Shown here: piece by piece, positions 49,202 to 59,084 of the stretch
Numbering within the stretch: position 1 is the stretch's first letter
How the letters are laid out: each line of letters begins with the position of its first letter
Origin: Littorina saxatilis
Taxonomy: Eukaryota > Mollusca > Gastropoda > Littorinimorpha > Littorinidae
DNA length: 64,000 nucleotides
NCBI RefSeq assembly: GCF_037325665.1
Contig: NC_090251.1
Coordinates: 25,541,450-25,605,449, forward strand
Direction: 5' to 3'
Notes under the pieces: model-generated
What the model was told of the DNA's origin: nothing
What the model saw: the letters and a program-made list of their open reading frames with translations, nothing else
Databases searched by the model: none
Program-made: the position numbers and the translations under genes

Positions 49202-52200
49202 ATGGATTCTGCTTCAGAGGACATTTTGCTCAAGCAAGTGGTGAAGATTGAAAATGTCATGGACGATTGGCAGTATGGGCAGCAGTACAATTCTGTGGCT
49301 TCATCCGACGTTGCAGACCCCAGAAAAGATCCTATTCTGGGTACTACAGCTACAAAGGAGGAGCCTGGTACTAGTGAAACTGAAAAGGATCCTGCTTCTA
49401 TCATAGCGGCAGTAAAGACAGAGCCTGGTACTTCTGATAAGGATCCTGGTTCTATCATTGCAGCAGTAAAGACAGAGCCTGACATTGACACGTTACTGTA
49501 TCCAGGTGAGTCGCCTGACAGAACTGTTTCATATAGTCATGCTAAGGAAGATGTGAGAGTGAAATGTGAGGAAATGGCGGAAGAAAATCTCGGACATAAC
49601 GGTCTCCTTGCCAAAGATCGGATTGGAAACTGCGATGATTCATCCCAGAGCAAGAAAAGTATAAAACTAGAGAGTGATGAAACTGAGATTTTACCGTTTT
49701 GCAAACCAGAATCGTCTGTTTCTGCCTCAGGTGCTGAATCAAAGCAACAAGATGCGGAGATTTCACAGGTTTGCAAACAAGAATCTTCTGAATTCAATCC
49801 AGCTGCTTATTCAAAGGAACTGGTTAATAATAATAATACCACATTATCTCCCCCTCACACAGTTGCTTGTTCTGAGTATTCTTTGCTGACTGCAAAACCT
49901 GTGCCAGTCGCAGAACCCACTTCATTGATGCCAGTGGTTGGTTCTCAAATTTCTCTAGTTTCCTTGCTAAAAAATAACGCACAGGTTGCCCGAGACAGAC
50001 CTGTAACGACTACTACTGGTGGCCAGCTCAGGGAACCTCAGACTGTGTGGACGGTCAAAGCAAAAACAGCCTGTTCCACGACTTCACCCAAAGAACCCGC
50101 CTCTGTGAAATCGTCGTCATCAACCACTGCTAAGACGTCCAAACAAAAACAGCCGGTCATGCTCCTGGTAGACTCCCAGTACGGTTTGTGTGTCCCTGAC
50201 CAGAGGCTAGCGGACAAGCTGTGCCAGAAAGGGCAGGACCCAGTGAGTGCAAATAAACTCATCACAGCAGATCCGATCAGGGTGTCCTACGTGACTGGCA
50301 AGGCCGCAGTGAACAACTCCACACCTGGTAAGAAGGACAGCGTTGTGATGCTGAAAGCAGGGGCCAGTGAAGAGAAGAAGACTAAGGGCTCCCCGGCCCC
50401 TGCAATGGAAACCTTTCTCATACAAATGCCAGGGCAGTCTAACGAACACAGCGCACCATCGTCTAATCACCCACCCAGGACTGTGCAGACTTCACAAACA
50501 AACTTCCTTGTACAAATGCCAGGGCAGTCTGTCAAACACAACGTGTCATCTAACCAGCAACCCGAGTCTTCTTTGCAGATTTCACAACAACAGCTGTTGA
50601 AGATCTCCGAAGCTATTTCAGCGGTGCGGAAAATTCAGCAGAAGCCAGACCATGCAGAGACAGCCTATGAAAAGTTTTTCGTTAACTTTTCGACTGGAAC
50701 TACTGTTCAGGGTATTGAAGAAACAGCTGTAGCTAAGCATAAGCCAAGTATACTTCAACACCCGGCTCTGAGCGGCAGTGAATTGCTCCTCAAAACACAG
50801 CATAGTTCTTCTGGAACATCGAAAGACTCCGGCAAATCTTTGCTAAAATCTGCCGGAATAGAAAAAGGCTTGAGTAAAAGCGGACACATTAGCAGCACCC
50901 CACAGCGTTCAACTTCAACACCACAGGGCAACTGGACCAGCAGGCAGAAAGTCACGTCTCCTATTTCTTCAAGGTCTTCTTTCGTCACAACAGACGGGGC
51001 AGCTAACACTAAGAGTAAGAACACAGGTGTGAATTCTCAGCAGGTGTCAAGTCGTGGTTCAGCACAGAGCGACAAGGTGCAGGCTGCAAAACAAACCTTC
51101 AAAGCGTGCAGGGAGTGTTTTTCGTTTATACCAGTCAGTCAGATGCAGAAACATGTCACTGCATGTCATCCTCAGGGTGTGAGCATTGTCTACAAATGTC
51201 CATCATGCCCGGCCGTGTTTAAATCGCTCTCAGCTCAGGAGCAGCACACAAAACAACACACCATGCAATCCATGCAGGAAAACATTGAGATTGTTGACAA
51301 CTGTGATGGTGAAAGTAACGTGACAGATGATTGGAGTTATGAAAGCTCGCAGGAAGATGAGAGCATTCAAGATGATGACAACAACGCTGAAGATAATGCC
51401 AGCGTAGACGAGAAGGCAGAGGAGAATCCTCAAGACGTTGATGTTTCAGCAGCAGAGGAGGAGAATTTAGCAGAAGAGGAACAGTTTTTCTGTTGTGTGT
51501 GTGGCAGGGGCTATCCTTCATCAGAACGGTGGGTGCGTCACAGGCTATCTAAACATCCACAGGTTCGTCACCTGGACTGTGAAATTTGCGGCGAATTCTA
51601 TAAAATATCAGGAACGGGGCCTGAGTCGGGCAAGCGTCGCAAACTTTCTGGTAGTTTTTGCACCATCTGTCAAACCGACGTCAATGAAAACCTGATTCTG
51701 CACATACAGCGTGAACACGAACAGTCCGAACCAGACTCATCAGACACTGACACCACCAATAGTGATGGAGAGATAGACAATGATAGTGAGTATGGCGATG
51801 AGAGTGCACAGAAGACCGACCGTAATAAAGCAGATAATGCAGCCAGGAAAAACAGCAATGATAAAGAAACGGCAGGTAGCTTACAGGAGTCAAAGTCACA
51901 GCTAGAGGGGGAGCATGAACATGACAAATCAAAACCTAGTGTGTCTGTACGAGAAGATTCCACAGCATCTAATGTAAAGCCTGCTTCATGCTCTGAGAAC
52001 AAGAGTCTCGCAGTAACAACGTCCAACACACAGAACAAACAGGCTGAGCTATCGCAGAAAAGAGCGAAAGACAACACGCAGCGGCAGACTGATACCACAG
52101 GAAATAGCAGCGGTGATGCAGCAAGACAGGCCAAGGCAAGGGTAAATGCGGCAGTCTACAGGTGCCCACTATGTGGCTCCGCATTCCCACAAACGACAGA

Positions 52201-52276
52201 TCTGTTGCAGCACATGGGGACACATGCTGGGTACGGAGAATACATTCAAAGGTGTGCCACTGCGTATGCTGAATGA
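49202..52276 (+). CDS. C2H2 zinc-finger protein, host gene, single long coding exon
   Basis: 1024 codons from ATG (context ACAAGATGG). Residues 1-630 are low-complexity, serine/threonine/lysine-rich, with at least five SUMO-consensus psi-K-x-E sites (VKIE, VKTE twice, IKLE, VKCE). They include an internal duplication of SIIAAVKTEPGTSDKDPG type near residues 60-95 and another around F-L-I/V-QMPGQS (about 402-440). Zinc fingers: about 636-657 (C-x2-C, H-x4-H), 664-686 (YKCPSC...H-x3-H), 762-785 (CCVCGRGY...H-x4-H), an atypical pair of C-x2-C knuckles at about 793-840, and 986-1008 (YRCPLC...H-x3-H). An acidic linker (about 690-760) separates fingers 2 and 3. It is probably a nuclear DNA-binding regulator. 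The last 13 residues are encoded by the first unit of a 42-bp tandem array, so the native C terminus may have been altered. No orthologue could be named. Confidence 0.85.
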   Translation: MDSASEDILLKQVVKIENVMDDWQYGQQYNSVASSDVADPRKDPILGTTATKEEPGTSETEKDPASIIAAVKTEPGTSDKDPGSIIAAVKTEPDIDTLLYPGESPDRTVSYSHAKEDVRVKCEEMAEENLGHNGLLAKDRIGNCDDSSQSKKSIKLESDETEILPFCKPESSVSASGAESKQQDAEISQVCKQESSEFNPAAYSKELVNNNNTTLSPPHTVACSEYSLLTAKPVPVAEPTSLMPVVGSQISLVSLLKNNAQVARDRPVTTTTGGQLREPQTVWTVKAKTACSTTSPKEPASVKSSSSTTAKTSKQKQPVMLLVDSQYGLCVPDQRLADKLCQKGQDPVSANKLITADPIRVSYVTGKAAVNNSTPGKKDSVVMLKAGASEEKKTKGSPAPAMETFLIQMPGQSNEHSAPSSNHPPRTVQTSQTNFLVQMPGQSVKHNVSSNQQPESSLQISQQQLLKISEAISAVRKIQQKPDHAETAYEKFFVNFSTGTTVQGIEETAVAKHKPSILQHPALSGSELLLKTQHSSSGTSKDSGKSLLKSAGIEKGLSKSGHISSTPQRSTSTPQGNWTSRQKVTSPISSRSSFVTTDGAANTKSKNTGVNSQQVSSRGSAQSDKVQAAKQTFKACRECFSFIPVSQMQKHVTACHPQGVSIVYKCPSCPAVFKSLSAQEQHTKQHTMQSMQENIEIVDNCDGESNVTDDWSYESSQEDESIQDDDNNAEDNASVDEKAEENPQDVDVSAAEEENLAEEEQFFCCVCGRGYPSSERWVRHRLSKHPQVRHLDCEICGEFYKISGTGPESGKRRKLSGSFCTICQTDVNENLILHIQREHEQSEPDSSDTDTTNSDGEIDNDSEYGDESAQKTDRNKADNAARKNSNDKETAGSLQESKSQLEGEHEHDKSKPSVSVREDSTASNVKPASCSENKSLAVTTSNTQNKQAELSQKRAKDNTQRQTDTTGNSSGDAARQAKARVNAAVYRCPLCGSAFPQTTDLLQHMGTHAGYGEYIQRCATAYAE

Positions 52277-52993
52277 AAACTCAACATTCAAAGATGTGCC
52301 ACTGTGTATGCTGAATGAAAACTCAACATTCAAAGATGTGCCACTGTGTATGCTGAATGAAAACTCAACATTCAAAGGTGTGCCACTGTGTATGCTGAAT
52401 GAAAACTCAACATTCAAAGGTGTGCCACTGTGTATGTTGAATGAAAACTCAACATTCAAAGATGTGCCACTGTGTATGCTGAATGAAAACTCAACATTCA
52501 AAGATGTGCCACTGTGTATGCTGAATGAAAACTCAACATTCAAAGATGTGCCACTGCGTATGCTGAATGAAAACTCAACATTCAAAGGTGTGCCACTGTG
52601 TATGCTGAATGAAAACTCAACATTCAAAGATGTGCCACTGTGTATGCTGAATGAAAACTCAACATTCAAAGATGTGCCACTGTGTATGCTGAATGAAAAC
52701 TCAACATTCAAAGATGTGCCACTGCGTATGCTGAATGAAAACTCAACATTCAAAGATGTGCCACTGTGTATGCTGAATGAAAACTCAACATTCAAAGATG
52801 TGCCACTGCGTATGCTGAATGAAAACTCAACATTCAAAGATGTGCCACTGTGTATGCTGAATGAAAACTCAACATTCAAAGATGTGCCACTGTGTATGCT
52901 GAATGAAAACTCAACATTCAAAGATGTGCCACTGTGTATGCTGAATGAAAACTCAACATTCAAAGATGTGCCACTGTGTATGCTGAATGAAAA
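52245..52993. repeat. 42-bp minisatellite, 18 copies
   Basis: The unit begins TTCAAAGATGTGCCACTG and continues TGTATGCTGAATGAAAAC. All 18 copies are 42 bp and differ at just a few sites (GAT/GGT, TGT/CGT). Because 42 is a multiple of three, one plus frame (14-residue unit with FKDVPLCMLNE) and one minus frame stay open throughout. The zinc-finger frame meets a stop in the first unit. Confidence 0.95.
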
Positions 52994-53086
52994 GTGTGGG
53001 GATGCAGGAATCATCTACGATTTTGCTTACTTCCAATCACATCATCTTCCTCTCAAGTTCAAATTCACAAAGCAATTGTCTCACTC

Positions 53087-53130
53087 AGGAGAATACATTC
53101 AAAGATGTGCCACTGCGTATGCCGAATGAA
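53087..53130. repeat. solitary 19th copy of the 42-bp unit
   Basis: GGAGAATACATTCAAAG followed by ATGTGCCACTGCGTATGC repeats the context of the first array unit (52235 onward), 90 bp beyond the array end. Confidence 0.85.
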
Positions 53131-53148
53131 AAGTTTAAGGATGCATTA

Positions 53149-53368
53149 GGCCAAAAAAAAAATAGGTCTGTTTATGGTAACATAGGCCCAAAAAATAGGG
53201 TCGGTAGGTCGGGATTTTTTTTTGTCCCCAAAAAATCATATTTTTACGTTATTTTGCAAAAAAAACAAAAGATTTTTTTTCCCCCCCCAAATGCCAAAAA
53301 AAAGTCTAGGGTCGCGCGAAAAAAATAGGGTCGGTCGGGTTACCGTAAACAGACTTTTTTTGTTGGCC
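53149..53368. mobile_element. PIF/Harbinger-like MITE
   Basis: Imperfect ~32-bp inverted ends: GGCC, an A run, then GTCTGTTTATGGTAAC on the left, and GTTACCGTAAACAGAC, a T run, then GGCC on the right. Each end is flanked by TTA (53146-53148 and 53369-53371), the TWA target duplication typical of PIF/Harbinger. The interior is A/T- and C-run-rich and non-coding. Confidence 0.7.
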
Positions 53369-54194
53369 TTAATCATCTCGTAGCACTATCATTTTGCTTA
53401 TATCCCATCATCTCCCTCTCAAGTTCAAATTCACAAAGCAACTCATCGCATGTGTCTTTTTTAGCAGGAGAAACTAATGGCTGAATGATTTACTTTATGT
53501 ATAAGGCACTAAGCAGTTAAAATTCTTTGCAAATGAACCTTTCTTAAAGAACTTTATGGGTGCAAATAGCTCTTGCAAAAAGTAGAATTTATGGTTATTT
53601 GATGAGATACCTAGCAAACAATGCGGTACAAGGAAATGAAGAGGTCTGAAGCAGGGGAAAATAACTACGGTATCACTATCAACTGGTGGAATTGGTGGCT
53701 CAAGAACTTTCTGGGACAGAGTCTCTTGCATCCATGCTCACAGCTATGGGTGCATCTCAGTGGAAAGAAGTTATGATTCCTGGTGGCGTTGACACGGTTC
53801 AACTGCTGACATTACGCAATATGTCAGTGTTGTGCATGGCTGCAGCTAGCCGTTTTTGGGTTATTCATTTGTTGTTGTTGATGATTTAACCTTTGCCGTG
53901 CTTCCTGGGTTCACCTGTACCCAGAGACACACTAAAATCATTGTAACTCTGGAACCATTAAAGGTATCGTTTTGAAATTTTAAGTATCTCTCACACACCT
54001 AATTTGCTCTCTGTCTGCAAATTTTTAGTGTGTACATGACAAAACATCAGAATTAATTGATTATGATAATTTACATAAACACTACCGATGGCGCGGGTTC
54101 ACACATACCCATACTTTTAAAGAGTAGAAGTGATTGTAACTATCCCTCTGCCGACGGCGCGGGTTCTGCTACACCCATAATTACCAAAGCGGCG

Positions 54195-56175
54195 GAACAG
54201 TGTCTGTCTGCCTGTTTGTCTCCAAGAGACTGTCTGTCTCTCTGTTTGTCTGTCCGTATCTCTGTCTGTATGTCTGTTGTCAGTTGCTCTGTCTGTCTGT
54301 CTGTCTGTCTGTCTATCCGTCTATCTGACTGTCTGTCTGTCTGACTGACTGTCTCTCTCTCTCTGTCTGTCTCTCTCTCTCTCTCTGTCTCTCTCTCTGT
54401 CTCTCTGTCTCTCTCTTAGTCTCTCTCTCTGTCTCTCTCTCTGTCTCTCTCTTTCTTAGTCTCTCTCTCTGTCTCTCTTTCTTAGTCTCTCTCTCTCTCT
54501 CTCTTTCTTAATCTCTCTCTCTCTCTTTCTTAGTCTCTCTCTCTCTTAGTCTCTCTCTCTCTCTCTTTCTTAGTCTCTCGCTCTCTCTCTTTCTTAGTCT
54601 CTCTCTCTCTTTCTTAGTCTCTCTCTCTCTCTTTCTTAGTCTCTCTTTCTCTCTCGTAGTCTCTCTTTCTCTCTCTTAGTCTCTCTCTCTCTCTTTCTTA
54701 GTCTCTCTCTCTCTCTTAGTCTCTCTCTCTTTCTTAGTCTCTCTTTCTCTCTCTCTTTCTTAGTCTCTCTTTCTCTCTCTTAGTCTCTCTCTCTCTTTCT
54801 TAGTCTCTCTCTCTCTTTTTTAGTCTCTCTCTCTCTCTCTCTTTCTTAGTCTCTCTCTCTCTTTCTTAGTCTCTCTCTTTCTTAGTCTCTCTCTCTCTCT
54901 AGCTCTTTCTTAGTCTCTCTCTCTTTCTTAGTCTCTCTCTCTCTCTTTCTTAGTCTCTCTCTCTCTCTCTTTCTTAGTCTCTCTCTCTCTCTTTCTTAGT
55001 CTCTCTCTCTCTTTCTTAGTCTCTCTCTCTCTCTTTCTTAGTCTCTCTCTCTTTCTTAGTCTCTCTCTCTCTATTTCTTAGTCTCTCTCTCTCTTTCTTA
55101 GTCTCTCTCTCTCTCTCTCTTTCTTAGTCTCTCTCTTTCTTAGTCTCTCTCTCTCTCTCTCTCTCTCTTAGTCTCTCTCTCTTTCTTAGTCTCTCTCTCT
55201 CTTTTAGTCTCTCTCTCTTTCTTAGTCTCTCTTTCTCTCCCTTAGTCTCTCTCTCTCTCTCTTTCTTAGTCTCTCTCTCTCTTTTTTAGTCTCTCTCTCT
55301 CTTTCTTAGTCTCTCTCTCTCTCTCTTTCTTAGTCTCTCTCTCTCTCTCTCTCTTAGTCTCTCTTAGTCTCTCTCTCTCTCTTTCTTTGTCTCTCTCTCT
55401 CTCTCTTTTAGTCTCTCTCTCTTTCTTAGTCTCTCTTTCTCTCTCTTAGTCTCTCTCTCTCTCTCTCTTTCTTAGTCTCTCTCTCTCTTTTTTAGTCTCT
55501 CTCTCTCTCTTTCTTAGTCTCTCTCTTTCTTAGTCTCTCTCTCTCTCTTTCTTAGTCTCTCTCTCTCTCTTTCTTAGTCTCTCTCTCTCTTTCTTTGTCT
55601 CTCTCTCTCTCTTTCTTAGTCTCTCTCTCTTTCTTAGTCTCCCTCTCTCTCTTTCTTAGTCTCTCTCTCTCTTTCTTAGTCTCTCTCTCTCTCTTTCTTA
55701 GTCTCTCTCTCTCTCTTAGTCTCTCTCTCTCTCTCTTTATTTGTCTCTCTCTCTCTCTTTATTTGTCTCTCTCTCTATCTTTCTTAGTCTCTCTCTCTTT
55801 CTCTCTTTCTTAGTCTCTCTCTCTCTTTCTTAGTCTCTATCTCTTTCTTAGTCTCTCTCTCTCTTTCTTAGTCTCTCTCTCTCTCTCTTTCTTAGTCTCT
55901 CTCTCTTTCTTAGTCTCTCTCTCTCTCTTTCTTAGTCTCCCTCTCTCTCTTTCTTAGTCTCTCTCTCTCTCTCTTTCTTAGTCTCTCACTCTCTTTCTTA
56001 GACTCTCTCTCTCTCTTTCTTAGTCTCTCTCTCTCTCTCTCTCTCTTTCTTAGTCTCTCTCTCTCTCTTTCTTAGTCTCTCTCTCTCTCTTTCTTAGTCT
56101 CTCTCTCTTTCTTAGTCTCTCTCTCTCTTTCTTAGTCTCTCTCTCTCTCTCTCTCTTTCTTAGTCTCTCAGTCTC
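54195..56175. repeat. ~2-kb CT-rich satellite punctuated by TTTCTTAGT
   Basis: The unit TTTCTTAGTCTCTCTCTCTC, with variable CT length, recurs dozens of times. Period varies around 20-30 bp. It begins with CTGTCTGT repeats (54195-54370) and ends in CCCTCCCCCTCT (56175-56205). Confidence 0.95.
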
Positions 56176-56281
56176 TCCCTCCCCCTCTCCCTCCCCCTCT
56201 CCCTCCCCTGCAAGAGGTCGGTGAAGGGAGAAACTCGATGCAACCACTGAAGTAGCGCTGTGGGTTTCCCTGAACCCACCC

Positions 56282-56412
56282 CGTCGTTAGAGAAATAAAC
56301 GATAAAAACCCTCTTTCAAATGTATGGGTTCAGACAAACCCGCATCGTCGTTAGAGGAATAAACGGTAAAAACCCTCTTTCAAATGTATGGGTTCAGACA
56401 AACCCGCATCGT
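56282..56412. repeat. 64-bp tandem duplication
   Basis: CGTCGTTAGAG(A/G)AATAAACG starts at 56282 and 56346, with a partial third start at 56410. The unit includes CTCTTTCAAATGTATGGGTT. Confidence 0.85.
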
Positions 56413-56452
56413 CGGGAGTGTGTAGTCAAAAGCGGCATCCGGCAAAGGTTAA

Positions 56453-58016
56453 ATCTGCAAATATTATGTTCTATGCAAAAAAGTCATCACTGTCCACATA
56501 AAAATTGTTTCTTCTTTCTTTCTAACTCGTTAACATTTGAAAATACTGGAAACTAAAATGTTTGAAAAAATCAGTGTTATTGTATCTATTTTTGTCCCTT
56601 CCATTTGACATTTAGTACATGGGTGAAACAAGCAAGCTTTTTATATATATATTTGTGCAAAAAATCTAAAAAATCTTGTAAGCTTGAAGGTATTTTTTTA
56701 ACGATCTTCAAAATACATGTAAGGAATTCCTGTTTTAATCAATTTCATTTGGCGGATGGCAGAAAAGTTTCACCCATGCATATATTTGTTACCAGATTAG
56801 ACAAAAAGTTGGTAACTGCACACACACACATAATTGCAAATAAAAAAAACCTTCAAAATATTTTGGATTGGGTAAACAAGACAGACTTTGTAGTAGTTAA
56901 TTATTATAACTACAGTAGTCAAACTTTCTTGATCTGGCAGGTCATTGCCTTTAGAAAATAAGTAAGAAACTGAGTGAGAGCATGTGTGTGTGCACTGAAG
57001 AAAACATGTGGGAGAATGTAAGTAAAATGATCTGATCAGTCAAATCAGTTTTATTTCACCAATATGTTCAGTCAAATTGGTTTTATTTCACCAATTTGTT
57101 CAGTCAAATCTGTTTTATTTTGTTAAATCTTGTTGGACGACTTGTATAATTATTATATGACATTTTTGTTTTCAAAACAAAATCCTTCAGACCGGCATTG
57201 GTTGTGAGAATGCATTGGCAGCACAATAAAACTAAGAATGAATATCACCTTTTCTTTTCATTGCATGGGAATGTTTGTGTGTGTGTGTGATGTCTGTGCG
57301 GCTGAATTATGTTTTGGCTTGGACACCACACATAAAGGCTTATGAATAGCTGACAGAATCACATTAAACACATAAAACGATAACGATCAAAACGAAAATG
57401 ACAGTACAAAGCTTTTATGTACGATTTGGAATCCACCATCTGCCAGTTGAACACACATGCTATAATTATATGGACAATACATGTACTTAATTAGTTAAAT
57501 ACTTGAACATGTGGCCAAGTTAAGTAGCAACAAAGTAATTGTATCACTATCAGTATTACATTGTATCCAAGTACCAGAAATTAAATTGTGCTGGCCTAAC
57601 TCTCAATATTCCAACTGAAGTCTAAATAATGGTTTGGAAAAAATAATTAACACTTTCAAGATCTATGATACGAATGAACACATTGGATAATGCCCCAGTG
57701 GATAATGATTTCACATGAACTTGACAAGACACACGTGCAGGAAAAATTATATCCATACATCCAGCCAAGGAGATAGTAAAGTAAACATATATACAGATTT
57801 CACCTCACTTTTTGAGTAAGCTAAACATTATCAATTTATATTTACACACACTACATGTATGTTCACATACACACACATATACTTACAAAACAATTTATTT
57901 TGAGTCAGAAGTATCATGAGCCTTTGAAAAAAAAAAAATGGGATGGAATTAAAAACGAAAGAACTACTTTGTTGCAAAACAAACACAGTAAATATGTAAA
58001 GGAAATATGATTTGCA
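56453..58016. other. intergenic, no gene recognised
   Basis: AT-rich. Short repeats of CAGTCAAAT(C/T)GGTTTTATTTCACCAA occur at 57037-57120. It may contain the distal 3' UTR of THYN1 (minus strand), but no polyadenylation site could be chosen. Confidence 0.45.
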
Positions 58017-58408
58017 GTCTCTGTAGTCTTCTTCTTCTTCTTCTGCGTTCGTGGGCTGAAACTTCCACGTACACTCGTGTTTTTTGCACGAGTGGAATTT
58101 TACGTGTATGACCGTTTTTTACCCCGCCATACGCCGTTTTCGGAGGAAGCATGCTGGGTATTTTCGTGTTTCTATAAACCCATCGAACTCTGACATGGAT
58201 TACAGGGTCTTTTTCGTGCACACTTGGTCTTGTGCTTGCGTGTACACACGGGGGTGTTCGGACACCGAGGAGAGTCTGCACACAAAGTTGACTCTGAGAA
58301 ATAAATCTCTCGCCGAACGTGGGGACGAACTCACGCTGACAGCGGCCAACTGGATACAAATCCAGCGCGCTACCGACTGAGCTACATCCCCGCCCGTCTC
58401 TGTAGTCT
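58017..58408 (-). mobile_element. SINE-C, tRNA-derived, with 13-bp target-site duplication
   Basis: GTCTCTGTAGTCT flanks the element at 58017-58029 and 58396-58408. Read on the minus strand, the head resembles a tRNA: GGGGATGTAGCTCAGTCGG (A box), an anticodon arm CTGGATTTGTATCCAG (TGT anticodon, Thr-like), and GTGAGTTCGTCCCC (B box). The ~290-bp body ends CGAACGCAGAAGAAGAAG, a (GAA)n tail. That terminus matches the LINE fragment at 3598. It lies downstream of THYN1 in the same orientation, so it may be transcribed in its 3' region. Confidence 0.88.
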
Positions 58409-58470
58409 AAGTCTATAATGATTTACCATGGTACATGTGCTTCTGATGAAACCAAGTGTCCCTACATTGC

Positions 58471-58586
58471 AGGTGGCCTGTTCTGACAGGTATGTTTCAG
58501 TCAAGATAATAGAAACAGGGACTTGGAAAGGTGGCCTGTTCTGACAGGTATGTTTCAGTCAAGATAATAGAAAAAGGGACTTGGAA
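58471..58586. repeat. 58-bp tandem duplication
   Basis: Two 58-bp units starting AGGTGGCCTGTTCTGACAGG (58471 and 58529) differ at one base. A third partial start is at 58587. It lies in the expected 3' UTR of THYN1. Confidence 0.9.
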
Positions 58587-58701
58587 AGGTGGCCCTTTTT
58601 TTGGCAGTTGTCTTCTCATCAGAGGGATCTCACAAAAGTCGCATATCGCAGGTACCATCCCCTGCAGACTATTCGGAATTTCACTGCAGCGAGAAAAAGT
58701 C

Positions 58702-58745
58702 TCAAACACTGGTCTTGGACAGCTCAATGATGAAATCCCATTCTT
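58702..58745 (-). CDS. THYN1: THYN1 terminal coding exon
   Basis: The minus-strand acceptor TTTGTATTGCAG (AG at 58747-58746) is followed by 44 bases that, joined to the phase-1 G of the preceding exon, read E-EWDFIIELSKTSV-stop. This fits the C terminus of vertebrate THYN1, where a Q-E-E-F/W-D-F motif ends the EVE domain. It was too short for an ordinary open-frame search and was found from splice phase and family knowledge. Confidence 0.8.
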
Positions 58746-59084
58746 CTGCAATACAAATCCAGAACAAGTAAAAAAATCTGTCAAAAAACAAGAAATAAAA
58801 AAAATGAGAATGGTAAGTATGGGACGTGAAAAAAACGACACTCATTGAGCCTTTAAACATGCATATTGATCTTCAAAGTGGGCAAACAAGATACACGACA
58901 TTCGTCGCTTTTGAAAAAGAGTCGGGACAGAAAAAAGACGTCTTTTCTCCAATGTTCTCTTGACTTCTTTTAAGAACATAAACAGACTGATATGTACATC
59001 GGAAAAGACTGTTGCTATCTATATGACCTAAAAATCAAAAATGGGGGGGTCCACTTTACAACTTATCACTAACTTATTACTAAC

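Larger units (their letters stand above)
53022..53447. repeat. direct duplication flanking a MITE
   Basis: 53022-53085 and 53391-53447 share TTTTGCTTA, CATCATCT, CCTCTCAAGTTCAAATTCAC and AAAGCAA. The copies bracket the solitary 42-bp unit and the MITE at 53149-53368. Confidence 0.75.
53886..56452. mobile_element. piggyBac-like non-autonomous element carrying a CT satellite
   Basis: The left end TTAACCTTTGCCG (53886) and right end CGGCAAAGGTTAA (to 56452) are exact inverted copies starting and ending in TTAA, the piggyBac target. Inward, both arms carry GAACCCGCG(C/A)..CGTCG-type motifs in opposite orientation (about 54088-54175 on the left, 56320-56412 on the right). The interior is the satellite at 54195-56175. 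No transposase is encoded. Confidence 0.7.

Noticed and set aside
52169-53014. 281-codon minus-strand frame over the 42-bp array
   Set aside because: It is open because the unit length is a multiple of three. There is no start context, splice signal or domain.
58300-58396. Possible functional tRNA-Thr gene on the minus strand
   Set aside because: A and B boxes and a TGT anticodon arm are present, but the sequence runs into a SINE body with (GAA)n tail and target duplications, so it is the SINE head.
58531-58848. 105-codon plus-strand frame near the THYN1 end
   Set aside because: It overlaps the THYN1 terminal exon and the 58-bp duplication on the opposite strand, with no recognisable domain.
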